Shown one piece after another: positions 8,427 to 14,856 of a stretch of DNA of 36,402 bases. Source of the stretch: Acidobacteriota bacterium (GTDB lineage: Bacteria; Acidobacteriota; Vicinamibacteria; Marinacidobacterales; Marinacidobacteraceae). The notes under the pieces were generated by a model. The model searched no databases. It was not told the origin of the DNA and was given only the letters and a program-made list of their open reading frames with translations. The DNA lies in the NCBI GenBank assembly GCA_022828085.1, contig JAJEIY010000079.1, forward strand, positions 1 through 36,402, in the 5' to 3' direction. Both the position numbers and the translations under genes were made by a program. Each line of letters starts with the position of its first letter. Positions within the stretch are counted from its first letter, which is position 1.

Positions 8427-9968
8427 TCAGCGGCTCGGACCCTGATCCCGCTCCGGCCCGCGCCGATGCATCACCTCCAGAGCCCGCGCAATGTCGCGGC
8501 GAGCGTCTCGTAGTCCTGGGCCAAGCCTGTCATTCGCCCGTCGAGCCGCTCGAACTGCCGCCGCAAGGTCGCGCTGTCCGCGGCGTGCTGCTCGACCTGC
8601 CGCTGCAAGGATTCGACCTGCTCGGAGAGCCGCTGCCGCTCCTCGGCGTGCTGCCGCTGTTCCCTCTCGAACTGCGCGGACAACCGCTCCAAGGCGGTCA
8701 TCAACTGAGTCTCTAGTTCGGTCATACAGATCCCTCACTCGCTCGACAGCTTCAAGGCAGGCCGCCCGCCCACGGTCCAGGGCGGATTCTCCAGCGCCCC
8801 CAGCGGCAGCACCACGAACCGGTCCCCGTCGATCTCCAGGAGCGTCACGCCCCAGGTCGTGTCCTCGATCTCGGCCAGCGTCTCCCGCCCTTCGTCGATC
8901 CGTACCCTCAGCGCCGCCAGGGTCTCGAACCGGCTCTGGATCCCCGCCGACAACCAGTGCATCAGCCCCCAGCTCCCGCCGCTGAACGCGAGAAAAAGGC
9001 TCAGGCCGATCACCAGGGGCCGCAGCCACGCGTTCAGAAGCATCACGCGTATCCGCGCGACCGTCACCGCCGTATCGCTTTCGATGGTACGCAGCTCGCC
9101 ATTCGCGACGGCGCGCAAGTTCTCGCCAAGCTGCCGCAGCTCGCTCGCCGCCGTCTCCTCGAACTGACGGCGTTCGGTCGCCATCCGTCTCCGCAGCCGC
9201 GCGGTCAAGTCGTTCGGGTTGGAAGTCCTGCTCATAGAGCGCTCCTTTCAGCCGCCAGCGCTTACCGGTCTCCGGATCGCGGGCGGTCAGGTAGTCCTTG
9301 CCCTGGCGGGGCACCTCGAAGCCGGCCTCCTCCAGGGCGGCGACCACGTCGGCACGGCTCCGCACCGCGCCGTGCTCGACGCGCTGCAGAAGGTAGTCGC
9401 GGATCAGCTCGCGCGGGCCGGCTTCGTGCTCGAGGCCAGCCCGCAGTCGCGCCGCCTCCAGGTAGGCGCGATGGCCCGGCTGGTGCGCCTTGGCCCGCGC
9501 CGGGTCGTCCGGGCGGCTCCAGCCGTGCTGGTGGTTGAAGGCGTCGCGCAGCGCGTCGAAGGTCTTCTGCCAACCCGGAGGCGCGATGTTGAGGCTGCGG
9601 CCCGTCTCCAGGTCGCATCGGGCAGTGAGGATGTGGACGTGGACCCCGTCGCCGTCCTCCCGGTGGAGGACCGCCGTCCATGCGTAGCGGTCGGGTTCCA
9701 GTCCCGCCCAGGCTGTCTTCTCGAACTCGTCGAGGACGGCTCCGATCTGCTCGTCAGTGGGCCGGTCCTCCGGCCCCCACGCGATCACGCCCGAGGTGTA
9801 CTTGTGCTCGAAGCCAAGCGAGTCGGCGAGGGCGGCCACCTGGTGGGGGTTGCCGCGCAGGACCTCGATGCCCGGGCGCGCCCGCCCGGCGGAGTCGCGT
9901 TCGCCGACGAGATAGTCGGCCGCCGCGCGGGCGGAGCCGGCGCCGCGCCCGGCGAAGCTAATGTGCAT
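8427..9968 (-). CDS. mobA: relaxase, ColE1 MbeA/MobA-like (MOB_P, HEN type)
   Basis: Predicted to nick oriT and pilot the strand in plasmid mobilization. The N-terminal third carries the motifs: Tyr19 in AADYLVGERD is where the catalytic Tyr of ColE1 MbeA lies; HVHILTARCDLETGRSLN supplies H110/H112, E121 and N127, matching the His-Glu-Asn (HEN) metal-site pattern of ColE1-type relaxases. After about residue 250 the chain becomes Arg/Ala/Asp-rich and low in complexity because the same DNA encodes mbeB and mbeD in other frames. The first 11 bp overlap the end of mobC. Total length is 513 residues, in the usual range. No relaxase was found in the conjugation operon at 17-35 kb, so this is the candidate partner of that VirD4. 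Confidence 0.88.
   Translation of the reverse strand: MHISFAGRGAGSARAAADYLVGERDSAGRARPGIEVLRGNPHQVAALADSLGFEHKYTSGVIAWGPEDRPTDEQIGAVLDEFEKTAWAGLEPDRYAWTAVLHREDGDGVHVHILTARCDLETGRSLNIAPPGWQKTFDALRDAFNHQHGWSRPDDPARAKAHQPGHRAYLEAARLRAGLEHEAGPRELIRDYLLQRVEHGAVRSRADVVAALEEAGFEVPRQGKDYLTARDPETGKRWRLKGALYEQDFQPERLDRAAAETDGDRTPSVRGDGGERAAAAWRELARRREWRAAYHRKRYGGDGRADTRDASERVAAAPGDRPEPFSRVQRRELGADALVVGGDPEPVRDPGGAEGTDRRRAGDAGRDRGHDLGRDAPGDRRGPVRGAAAGGAGESALDRGRAACLEAVERVRDLYDRTRDSVDDRLGAVVRAVREGTAAARRGAAAALRAGRILAAAGRAARRGQRDLAAAVRAARRANDRLGPGLRDARRDIARALEVMHRRGPERDQGPSR
8471..8725 (-). CDS. mbeD: MbeD-like mobilization protein nested in the relaxase gene
   Basis: An 84-residue, almost wholly coiled-coil protein beginning MTELETQLMTALERL, closely resembling the start of ColE1 MbeD-type proteins. 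It lies entirely inside the relaxase gene in another frame on the same strand, directly after mbeB with a 9-bp gap. GAGGGA lies about 5 bases upstream of the ATG. ColE1-type plasmids have the same overprinted layout, which argues strongly that this is real despite the overlap. Proposed role: accessory relaxosome or entry-exclusion-associated function, not settled for the family. Confidence 0.75.
   Translation of the reverse strand: MTELETQLMTALERLSAQFEREQRQHAEERQRLSEQVESLQRQVEQHAADSATLRRQFERLDGRMTGLAQDYETLAATLRGLWR
8735..9235 (-). CDS. mbeB: MbeB-like mobilization protein nested in the relaxase gene
   Basis: A 166-residue protein in a different frame inside the relaxase gene. The N-terminal 60 residues (NDLTARLRRRMATERRQFEE… with a heptad pattern) resemble the MbeB N-terminal family. 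One membrane segment follows (LRPLVIGLSLFLAFSGGSWGLM, about residues 72-93), then a coiled coil and a small C-terminal domain (EIDGDRFVVLPLG). AAAGGAGC precedes the ATG by 6 bases. ColE1 MbeB stabilises the relaxase-oriT complex and places it at the membrane; the membrane helix here fits. Gene order mobC-mobA with mbeB and mbeD inside mobA is exactly that of ColE1-type mob regions. Confidence 0.8.
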   Translation of the reverse strand: MSRTSNPNDLTARLRRRMATERRQFEETAASELRQLGENLRAVANGELRTIESDTAVTVARIRVMLLNAWLRPLVIGLSLFLAFSGGSWGLMHWLSAGIQSRFETLAALRVRIDEGRETLAEIEDTTWGVTLLEIDGDRFVVLPLGALENPPWTVGGRPALKLSSE

Positions 9969-10296
9969 CGCCGTCCTCTCCGCCGAGACAGGCGATCGCG
10001 CGCAGCGACCGCTCGAACGAGACGAGGTTGGCGATCACCGCGACGGCCTCGACCGCCGAGGTGTGCGTGTTGGCCCAGCGCGCGAGCTGGTTCAGGTTGT
10101 TGCCGATGCGGGCAACCTGGACGTTGCGCTCGCGCTGGATATCGGCCGCCGGCGCAGTCCAGGTGCGCGTCCGGGCCATCGACCGCCGGAGCAGGTCGGA
10201 CAGCGGGACTCCGGCAGCCGCCGCCTTGGCGCGCCAGGCAGCGCGGTCCGCCGGTGACACGCGGAGGTGGACCTGCACGGAGCGGCGCTCAGCCAT
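9958..10296 (-). CDS. mobC: MobC/MbeC-like relaxosome accessory protein
   Basis: A 112-residue basic DNA-binding protein. The N-terminus (RRSVQVHLRVSPADRAAWR) looks like a ribbon-helix-helix fold and the middle has the MobC-family hallmark RIGNNLNQLARWANTH. MobC proteins bind oriT and help the relaxase open the nick region. The last 11 bp overlap the relaxase start, implying coupled translation. ATG at 10296 lies at the left edge of the GC-rich repeats that probably belong to oriT. First gene of the mob operon. Confidence 0.9.
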   Translation of the reverse strand: MAERRSVQVHLRVSPADRAAWRAKAAAAGVPLSDLLRRSMARTRTWTAPAADIQRERNVQVARIGNNLNQLARWANTHTSAVEAVAVIANLVSFERSLRAIACLGGEDGDAH

Positions 10297-10311
10297 GGGC
10301 GCACCGGTGAG

Positions 10312-10458
10312 GGGGTTCGGGGGGCGGCGCTCCCCGTCCGCGCGCTGCTCCGGCAGCGGCGCGGTGGGCTGGGGGTTCGGGGGGTGACGCCCCCCGTCCG
10401 GCCGCTGCTTCCGCAGCGGCGGATGCCGGGGGTTCGAAGGGGGGCGCAGCGCTCCCTC
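10312..10458. repeat. about 2.5 tandem 60-bp GGGGGTTCGGGGGG repeats
   Basis: Three successive blocks begin with GGGGGTTCG (about 10314, 10373, 10430). The first two continue with G-rich, CCCCGTCCG and CCGCTGCTTCCGCAGCGG-like hairpin segments; the last is shortened. They lie between mobC and a 20-bp palindrome. Similar repeated G-runs before mobC/relaxase genes are common in the mobilization regions of GC-rich plasmids, so part of oriT is the favoured reading. Confidence 0.65.
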
Positions 10459-10459
10459 G

Positions 10460-10484
10460 CCAGTCCCATTGTGTACACAATGGG
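10460..10484 (-). other. oriT: perfect 20-bp palindrome; candidate oriT/nic region
   Basis: CCCATTGTGTACACAATGGG at 10465-10484 is a perfect palindrome, followed directly on the minus strand by ACTGGCGAGG. In ColE1-type oriTs a hairpin lies just before a nick in ACTGG/CTTA, so the arrangement is suggestive, though the bases after ACTGG differ. Alternatively the palindrome is an operator for the mob operon. Its position upstream of mobC, next to tandem repeats, supports a relaxosome or regulatory role. Confidence 0.4.
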
Positions 10485-10552
10485 TAGGCTGGCCCCCGTG
10501 CCTTAGTGATCATCGGGAAGGCACGGAGCCTGCCCCGAAACCGGCGAAAAGC

Positions 10553-10582
10553 GTTAGACGCTTATCGGCGGATAGGTGTCAA
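10553..10582 (-). promoter_or_regulatory. putative mob operon promoter with dyad operator
   Basis: On the minus strand TTGACA (10577-10582), an 18-bp spacer and TCTAAC (10553-10558) point toward mobC. An imperfect dyad GACACCTATC…GATAAGCGTC spans 10557-10580. The 33 bp at 10550-10582 match the block at 16921-16953 at 31 positions when inverted. The leader to mobC is about 250 bp and includes the candidate oriT. Promoter assignment rests on sequence only. Confidence 0.5.
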
Positions 10583-10649
10583 TTCGAAACCGCGACTTTG
10601 GCGCGCTGCTTGCTTGCCGCGGCCGGCCGGACGCGGGATCAGCGCTTCC

Positions 10650-10928
10650 TCAGCTGTCGCCCGGGAAGCTGCGGAGATCCCGCGCGGGACGGAAACGCAC
10701 CTCCCGTCCCGCGGGAATGCGCACCGGCTCGTTCGCGCGGGGGTTCCGCGCCATGCCCGTCCTCCGCGGGCGCGTGTGGAACACCCCGAAGCGCCGGAGC
10801 ACCACACGGTCGCCGCGCGCCAGGGCCGAAACGACGGATTCGAACAGCGCCTCCACGGCGTCCTGCGCGGCGGAAGACTTCAGATTCGCCGCCTCCGCCA
10901 CCCGGGCGACGAGGTCCGCCCTCACCAT
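10650..10928 (-). CDS. HU/IHF-family DNA-binding protein
   Basis: A 92-residue histone-like protein. The N-terminal helix pair (ADLVARVAEAANLKSSAAQDAVEALFESVVSAL) is followed by the signature strand region RRFGVFHTRPRRTGMARNP and the DNA-clasping arm RNPRANEPVRIPAGREVRFRPA; the RNP with a Pro-containing arm tip is characteristic. These proteins bend DNA and assist site-specific recombination and relaxosome assembly. An accessory copy next to an integrase and a mob cassette is plausible as an integration or nicking co-factor. The ATG-GTG start has only a weak GGGG upstream. The gene points toward the mob promoter but ends about 70 bp before it. Confidence 0.88.
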   Translation of the reverse strand: MVRADLVARVAEAANLKSSAAQDAVEALFESVVSALARGDRVVLRRFGVFHTRPRRTGMARNPRANEPVRIPAGREVRFRPARDLRSFPGDS

Positions 10929-11062
10929 GCCGACCCCATCTTATGCGACACGTCACGGACCAGGCGTGATTGGCGCACAGACCGGGAGAATGGCGGGACG
11001 CGTGGCTTCCAGTCAGAACACGGCTTCACGATCTGCTGCGGAGCTGCCGAACGCGGGTGGGT

Positions 11063-11256
11063 CACTCGGGTCGTCCGACACTCACCCGGTACTCCCGGAA
11101 CGACACGAGTCACTCGCGTGTGCCGCACGCCATCGATTACTCTCTCCGACCAGCGGATCGAGAGAGCCGGACTCCCATGCCCACCGCGAATCATCCCAGC
11201 TGCTGGCGGCTCCGGTGGCGCTTGCCGCCGTCAGTGGCGCCACGGCGGCCCAAACG
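11063..11256. repeat. imperfect direct repeat, copy R1
   Basis: About 190 bp aligning by eye with 11559-11748 at roughly 70-75% identity. Shared blocks include CGCACGCCATCGA-TACTCTCTCC, GAGAGCCGGACTCCC and GCCGTCAGTGGC. No coding frame is conserved between the copies. It occupies most of the gap between the HU-like gene and the small membrane ORF at 11325; the rest of that gap (10929-11062) holds nothing I recognise. Confidence 0.6.
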
Positions 11257-11324
11257 GACACACCAACGTTTTTTCTCGTGCTGATCGTCATGGACGGACT
11301 GGCCGCGCCGCTCGGGCGGACCCC

Positions 11325-11459
11325 ATGACGGAAACCGGGCCGGTGGGAAAAGGACGCCATCGGCGGCCGATTTCCGTCTGGCGGCTGCTCGGGATCCTGT
11401 TGGCCGCGTGGATCGTCCTTGCGGTCGTATCCGTCACCGCGCTCTTGGGAAGCTGCTGA
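11325..11459 (+). CDS. small single-pass membrane protein, 44 aa
   Basis: A basic N-terminus (GKGRHRRPISVWR) is followed by one strong membrane helix (LLGILLAAWIVLAVVSVTALL) and a short end, GSC. The shape is that of a small inner-membrane peptide, inside-positive. No clear ribosome binding site precedes the ATG. Lies between the two R1/R2 repeat copies. Possible small regulatory peptide or type I toxin-like peptide; no homology recognised. Confidence 0.4.
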   Translation: MTETGPVGKGRHRRPISVWRLLGILLAAWIVLAVVSVTALLGSC

Positions 11460-11558
11460 GGCGCTCAGCCTCGGTCCGGGGCGGAGATCGCGTGTGGGCT
11501 TGAAGTCACAGACAGCGTGGGCATCTTCCGGCTGCGGCAGCAGCCGATAGGGGCCGCT

Positions 11559-11748
11559 TACTTCGGTCTTCCGAGACGCACCCGGTCTTCCCCGAAGCGA
11601 GCCACTCGCTTGCGTCGCACGCCATCGAATACTCTCTCCAACTACGGGATCGGGAGAGCCGGACTCCCGTAGTGCCCTCCAGGGTACCCCGCCACTGGCG
11701 GATCCGGTCGCCGCTTTTCGCCGTCAGTGGCACCCGGCCATCAATCAG
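11559..11748. repeat. imperfect direct repeat, copy R2
   Basis: Second copy of the R1 element. It contains an 8-bp inverted repeat CTACGGGA…TCCCGTAG (11642-11649 and 11665-11672) that is decayed in R1. No gene is seen in 11460-11740 otherwise. The element borders the integrase remnant and may be a mobile-element end, an attachment region or a structured RNA. Confidence 0.6.
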
Positions 11749-11860
11749 GACGGGGGATCGACTCTACGGTTCCGCCGCGAACATCCTCGCTCCCGGCGAG
11801 GAACGCAGCCCACTGCTCCATGAGCGCCCGCCGCCGCTGGTCTGATTCGCTCCGTTAGGT
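11741..11860 (-). pseudogene. 3' remnant of a second P4-type integrase
   Basis: Minus-strand translation RRRALMEQWAAFLAG is nearly identical to the C-terminus of the intact integrase at 12326-13507 (RRRALMERWAAFLAG). About six codons upstream is a TAA near where the catalytic Tyr codon TAC would fall, and no further similarity is seen beyond it. The frame runs on to a TGA at 11741. This is a decayed end of another integrase, suggesting an older or tandem integration event. Confidence 0.7.
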
Positions 11861-11876
11861 CTCCCGCTCGCTGAGA

Positions 11877-12035
11877 CTACCAGCGGTCCCGGTTCTTCAG
11901 AAACTCCCGCCCCAGCCAGCGGAGCCCGTCGCCGACGCTGATCACGACGTATCGGATCACAACCCCGAGGAGGAACCACAGCGTCCTCCCCAGAGGTGGC
12001 GGCGACTTCGGACCGCGCCGCCACCGGCCGGTCAT
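11877..12035 (-). CDS. small membrane protein, 52 aa
   Basis: A basic N-terminus (MTGRWRRGPKSPPPLGR), one membrane helix (TLWFLLGVVIRYVVISVGDGL) and a charged amphipathic end (WLGREFLKNRDRW). The ATG overlaps the TGA of the preceding 64-residue ORF as ATGA, which argues for translational coupling and for both being real. No family recognised. Confidence 0.45.
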   Translation of the reverse strand: MTGRWRRGPKSPPPLGRTLWFLLGVVIRYVVISVGDGLRWLGREFLKNRDRW

Positions 12036-12226
12036 TTCACTGTTGGAAGGGACTGGCGCGGCGTTGGGTACCGCACGGTCCACCCCAGCTCCGCTCGGTT
12101 ACACCCTGCGGCTCGCTGAGGCTCCGCGTGGATCCCCTCGATCACCCCGGTGGAGATCCGGACCGCGTGAACCGAGGTCGCGATCGCACGTGCCAAGCGC
12201 CTCTCGCCATTCGAGTCTGTACGCAT
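12032..12226 (-). CDS. small hypothetical protein, 64 aa
   Basis: A short soluble protein starting MRTDSNGERRLARAIATSV. A good ribosome binding site, CAGGAG, lies about 8 bases before the ATG, and its stop overlaps the start of the next small membrane ORF. It begins 100 bp downstream of the integrase stop on the same strand, so it may belong to the integrase transcript. Too short to assign. Alternative: a decayed fragment. Confidence 0.45.
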   Translation of the reverse strand: MRTDSNGERRLARAIATSVHAVRISTGVIEGIHAEPQRAAGCNRAELGWTVRYPTPRQSLPTVK

Positions 12227-12325
12227 ATCCGTGTCTCCTGGCTCCTGGTTCGCACCGGGAAGAGGCATCCAGAAACCGACGCAGCCAACCGACACCCGGA
12301 CGGTAGCCGACTGCCCGAACATTCT

Positions 12326-13507
12326 TCAAGCTGCGGGAACATCCCCTGCCAGGAACGCGGCCCACCGCTCCATGAGCGCCCGCCGCCGGTCGAACAGGTC
12401 CGTCCGCCGGTAGGCGGCCTCGATGGCGTTCGTGTTCACATGGGCCAGCGCCAGTTCACAGACCTCCCGCGGCGCATCACTGCACTCCGCCGCCCAGTCC
12501 CGGAAGCTCGAACGGAACCCGTGCGGCACCGCCCCGATCCCGAGATCCCGGACCAGCTTCGCGATCGCCAGCTTGGAGAGCAACCCACCCCGCGCCGAGG
12601 GGAACACCGGCCCCGAACGGTTTGCCAGCTCCCGAGCCTCGCGGAGCACCGCCAGCGCCGCCCCCGACAGCGGAACCCGGTGCTCGCGCCCCGTCTTCAT
12701 CCGCTCCGCCGGGATGCGCCATTCCCGCGCCTCGAGGTCCATCTCCTCCCACTGCGCGCCGCGCACCTCCCCGCTCCGGCACGCCGTCAGCACCAGGAAC
12801 TCGAACGCCAGCACCGTCCCGGGATACGCACCGGAGCCGCGTACCGTCTCGAGGGCTCCGGCGACCTCCGCATACGGGAGCGCGGGGAGATGACGCACCT
12901 GAACGCCGTTCCTGGGAAGCGCTGCCCCGATGGCCTCGCCCGCCGGGTTGTCCTCCCGGTAGCCTTGGGCCACCGCCCAGCGCATCACCGCCGAGATCCG
13001 GTGCCGGACCCGACGCGCCGTCACCCGCTTCTCGTTCCAGATCGGAAGCAGGACCTCCATCACGTCCGATGTGCTGATCCGGTGCACCGGCCTCCCGCCA
13101 AGCTTCGGCATCGCGTAGTCCCGAAGGGTCGCCCGCCAGTCCTCCTCGGACCTGCTGCCGTCCTTCCATCCGGCCCGGTGAACCGCGATCACCTTCTCCA
13201 ATGCCTCCTCGAAGGTGGGGACAGTCCGCTTCCGGCCGGTCACCAGTTCCCCGCGCCGCCGCGCCGCAAGGTTCAGGGCGCACTTCTCGCGGGCCTCGGC
13301 CAGGCCGACGTGGGGCCAGGACCCGAGTCCGAGATTGCGCTGGCGGCCGTCCAGATTGATGCGCTGCGCCCAGGACTTGGCCAGGTGGCCGCGGGTCGTA
13401 TGCTTGACGAGGAGTGAGAGGCCACCGGAGCCGCGTCCGTCGCCGTAGCGTCCGGGCTGTTCAATGGTGGCGACGAAGCGCGCGGAGAGTCGGTAGGGTC
13501 GTTCCAT
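12326..13507 (-). CDS. P4-type tyrosine integrase
   Basis: A 393-residue site-specific recombinase. The N-terminal arm-binding (DUF4102-like) segment contains NLGLGSWPHVGLAEARE, a core-binding SAM-like domain follows (TFEEALEKVIAVH…), then the catalytic domain with Arg in LTACRSGEVRGAQW, His-x-x-Arg in HGFRSSFRDW, a second His in LALAHVN and the nucleophile Tyr in AYRRTDLF. All catalytic residues are present, so it should be active. ATG at 13507 is preferred to a TTG one codon upstream; the ribosome binding site is weak. The upstream gap (13508-13694) holds a dyad CATTG-ATATAC-CAATG at 13630-13645 in AT-richer sequence, a candidate promoter or attP. P4-type integrases usually target tRNA 3' ends; tRNA-Pro lies 9 kb away. 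Confidence 0.92.
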   Translation of the reverse strand: MERPYRLSARFVATIEQPGRYGDGRGSGGLSLLVKHTTRGHLAKSWAQRINLDGRQRNLGLGSWPHVGLAEAREKCALNLAARRRGELVTGRKRTVPTFEEALEKVIAVHRAGWKDGSRSEEDWRATLRDYAMPKLGGRPVHRISTSDVMEVLLPIWNEKRVTARRVRHRISAVMRWAVAQGYREDNPAGEAIGAALPRNGVQVRHLPALPYAEVAGALETVRGSGAYPGTVLAFEFLVLTACRSGEVRGAQWEEMDLEAREWRIPAERMKTGREHRVPLSGAALAVLREARELANRSGPVFPSARGGLLSKLAIAKLVRDLGIGAVPHGFRSSFRDWAAECSDAPREVCELALAHVNTNAIEAAYRRTDLFDRRRALMERWAAFLAGDVPAA

Positions 13508-13694
13508 CAAGGGTTTTTCGTTCCTGCGGGGGACTCCTGGTTCCTACAGCTACCAAGTGAATATCAGAAAAACGGCGGGAACGAGCGGGTTGCGGTCGTT
13601 CCCGGATGGAACATTGTAGCACGCTAAGCCATTGATATACCAATGTTATGGGAGCATCGAGAGGCACCCATCGGAACCGTATAGAACGGTAGGA

Positions 13695-13729
13695 GTGCCG
13701 ACCAGAGGTCGGCGTTCCAAGCCGTTGCG
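13695..13729. repeat. hairpin repeat GCCGACC-AGA-GGTCGGC
   Basis: GTGCCGACCAGAGGTCGGC then GTTCCAAGCCGTTGCG. It recurs at 14503-14537 as GCCGGTC-GGA-GACCGGC with the same 3' flank. Both arms of the stem changed together, i.e. compensatory changes. The two copies flank the intact coiled-coil gene on both sides. Confidence 0.7.
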
Positions 13730-13780
13730 CGGCTCTGCGGGAGAAGCGCTCAGCCGGCCGGCTGGCCCGCGATCCCGTCG

Positions 13781-14248
13781 TCAGGAGCCGAAGAAGCGCA
13801 CCAGAATGGCGGTGAGGGTGGGAACCGCCAGGAAGAGCGCCGCCCAGATCAGGCGAACCTCGCGCTTCAGCACCGCGACAGCCGTGGTGAGGGTCGCTAC
13901 ATCCGTCTTGAGCGTCTCAAGGTTCTCGAGCCGGTTCTCCACGTTCTGGAGACGGTCCTCAAGACGGTTCTCCAACCGTTCCAGGGTGGTCGCCAGCCCC
14001 TGGATCTGCGCGCCGAGCTGCGTGACGACGCTCTGGCCAGCCATGGACTCCATTTCCCGCACCGCAGTATAGGCTGCTGCCGGTTCCACTCCGGCGGCCA
14101 GCAGGGCGCGAAACAGGGCGCCGCCCGCGGGTCCCGAGTCCGGTGGTCCAGGGGTTTCGACATCGGGATCGCCGGGACGTCTCCGCGGCGAGTCGCCCGA
14201 GGGGGCTGCGGGTTGTGACTCCGCGGCATGCTGTTGGGTTCGCGCCAT
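13781..14248 (-). CDS. coiled-coil protein with C-terminal membrane anchor, 155 aa
   Basis: The N-terminal 45 residues are disordered and Pro/Ser/Arg-rich (PSGDSPRRRPGDPDVETPGP). A short helix follows (GALFRALLAAGVEPAAAYTAVREME), then a long heptad coiled coil of repeating (L/V)ENRLE/LQNVENRL units (residues about 88-130) and one C-terminal membrane helix with FFGS tail. Coiled coil plus tail anchor is reminiscent of DUF1640-like proteins, but I do not claim the family. GGAGGAAAT precedes the ATG by 4-5 bases, a strong start. Flanked by hairpin repeats and duplicated as a truncated copy at 3.6 kb. Function unknown. Confidence 0.8.
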   Translation of the reverse strand: MARTQQHAAESQPAAPSGDSPRRRPGDPDVETPGPPDSGPAGGALFRALLAAGVEPAAAYTAVREMESMAGQSVVTQLGAQIQGLATTLERLENRLEDRLQNVENRLENLETLKTDVATLTTAVAVLKREVRLIWAALFLAVPTLTAILVRFFGS

Positions 14249-14856
14249 CGTTATTTCCTCCGTTCGGACGGCGAGGTCTCGTCCTGTAACTGGACAAGAC
14301 GAGAATTCCGGCCACTTTTTCCCACTTCCGGCGCGAATGTGGAAAAGTCGAAGCGAAGCTGCGTAAAAAGCGGTCGCCGACCCCGGCCGACGCGCCACTT
14401 TGCCGGGCGTACGCCGCTACCGGGGGAACCGGCCGGCGTTGTGAGCCGGGCGCGTCGTAAGGCTGGAGACCGTCACGACGTGCGCGGTGCAAAGCACCGC
14501 GCGTGCCGGTCGGAGACCGGCGTTCCAAGCCGTCGCGTCCCTATTCTCGATTGGCGCCAGGCCCGACAAGAAGAAACAACGATGGCAGCGAACTCGTTCG
14601 CTGCCCGCGTGTCCGGGGGGAAAGTGTGAAAGGGGGTCCGCCACCGTCAATTCGGTCACCCGTTGATTCCCTTTCGTTTACGGGCATCGACCCGTTGCGC
14701 TGGCCCCCGCCGCGGCCCCCCGCGAGGATGGGGTCTTGCGGGGCGTTTTCGGCCTGCGCGGGATCTCGACGAAGGTTTCGAAAGTCATCGGGGTGGTGTC
14801 GCAGTGATCAGATAACATGCGGGCAACGCCACTCGGCAGCGCGGGGAGGGATTGCC
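14249..14856. other. intergenic: promoter side of coiled-coil gene and hairpin array
   Basis: Contains the upstream region of the leftward coiled-coil gene, with an inverted repeat TCTCGTC…GACGAGA at about 14276-14304, the hairpin array at 14441-14537 and about 300 bp before the rightward flavin protein. GATAACAT just before 14820 may be a -10 for that gene. No additional gene is supported. Confidence 0.45.
14441..14537. repeat. structured intergenic repeat (hairpin array, copy B)
   Basis: Three dyads: GCGCGTCGT…ACGACGTGCGC, GCGCGGTGC-AAA-GCACCGCGC and GCCGGTC-GGA-GACCGGC. Same order as at 3914-3980, with loop changes and paired stem changes. A REP-like family is likely; more copies would be expected elsewhere in this genome. 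Confidence 0.65.

Larger units (their letters stand above)
13730..14540 (-). repeat. direct repeat copy B (complete)
   Basis: The full-length version of the unit partly present at 3511-3980. It contains the intact coiled-coil gene and the hairpin array at 14441-14537. The two copies are about 98% identical over the shared 390 bp, so the duplication is recent. Confidence 0.9.

Noticed and set aside
10312..10458. Tandem repeats as a CRISPR array
   Set aside because: Only about 2.5 units, no unique spacers between repeats and no cas genes in the window.
10289..10513. 74-codon frame across the candidate oriT
   Set aside because: Pro/Ala repeats arise from the tandem DNA repeats; no family features, and it overlaps mobC.
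10562..10807. Minus-strand frame ending LTPIRR, like the end of the 16243 gene
   Set aside because: It overlaps the HU/IHF-like gene in another frame and has no ribosome binding site; the shared ending follows from the shared DNA motif, not from protein homology.
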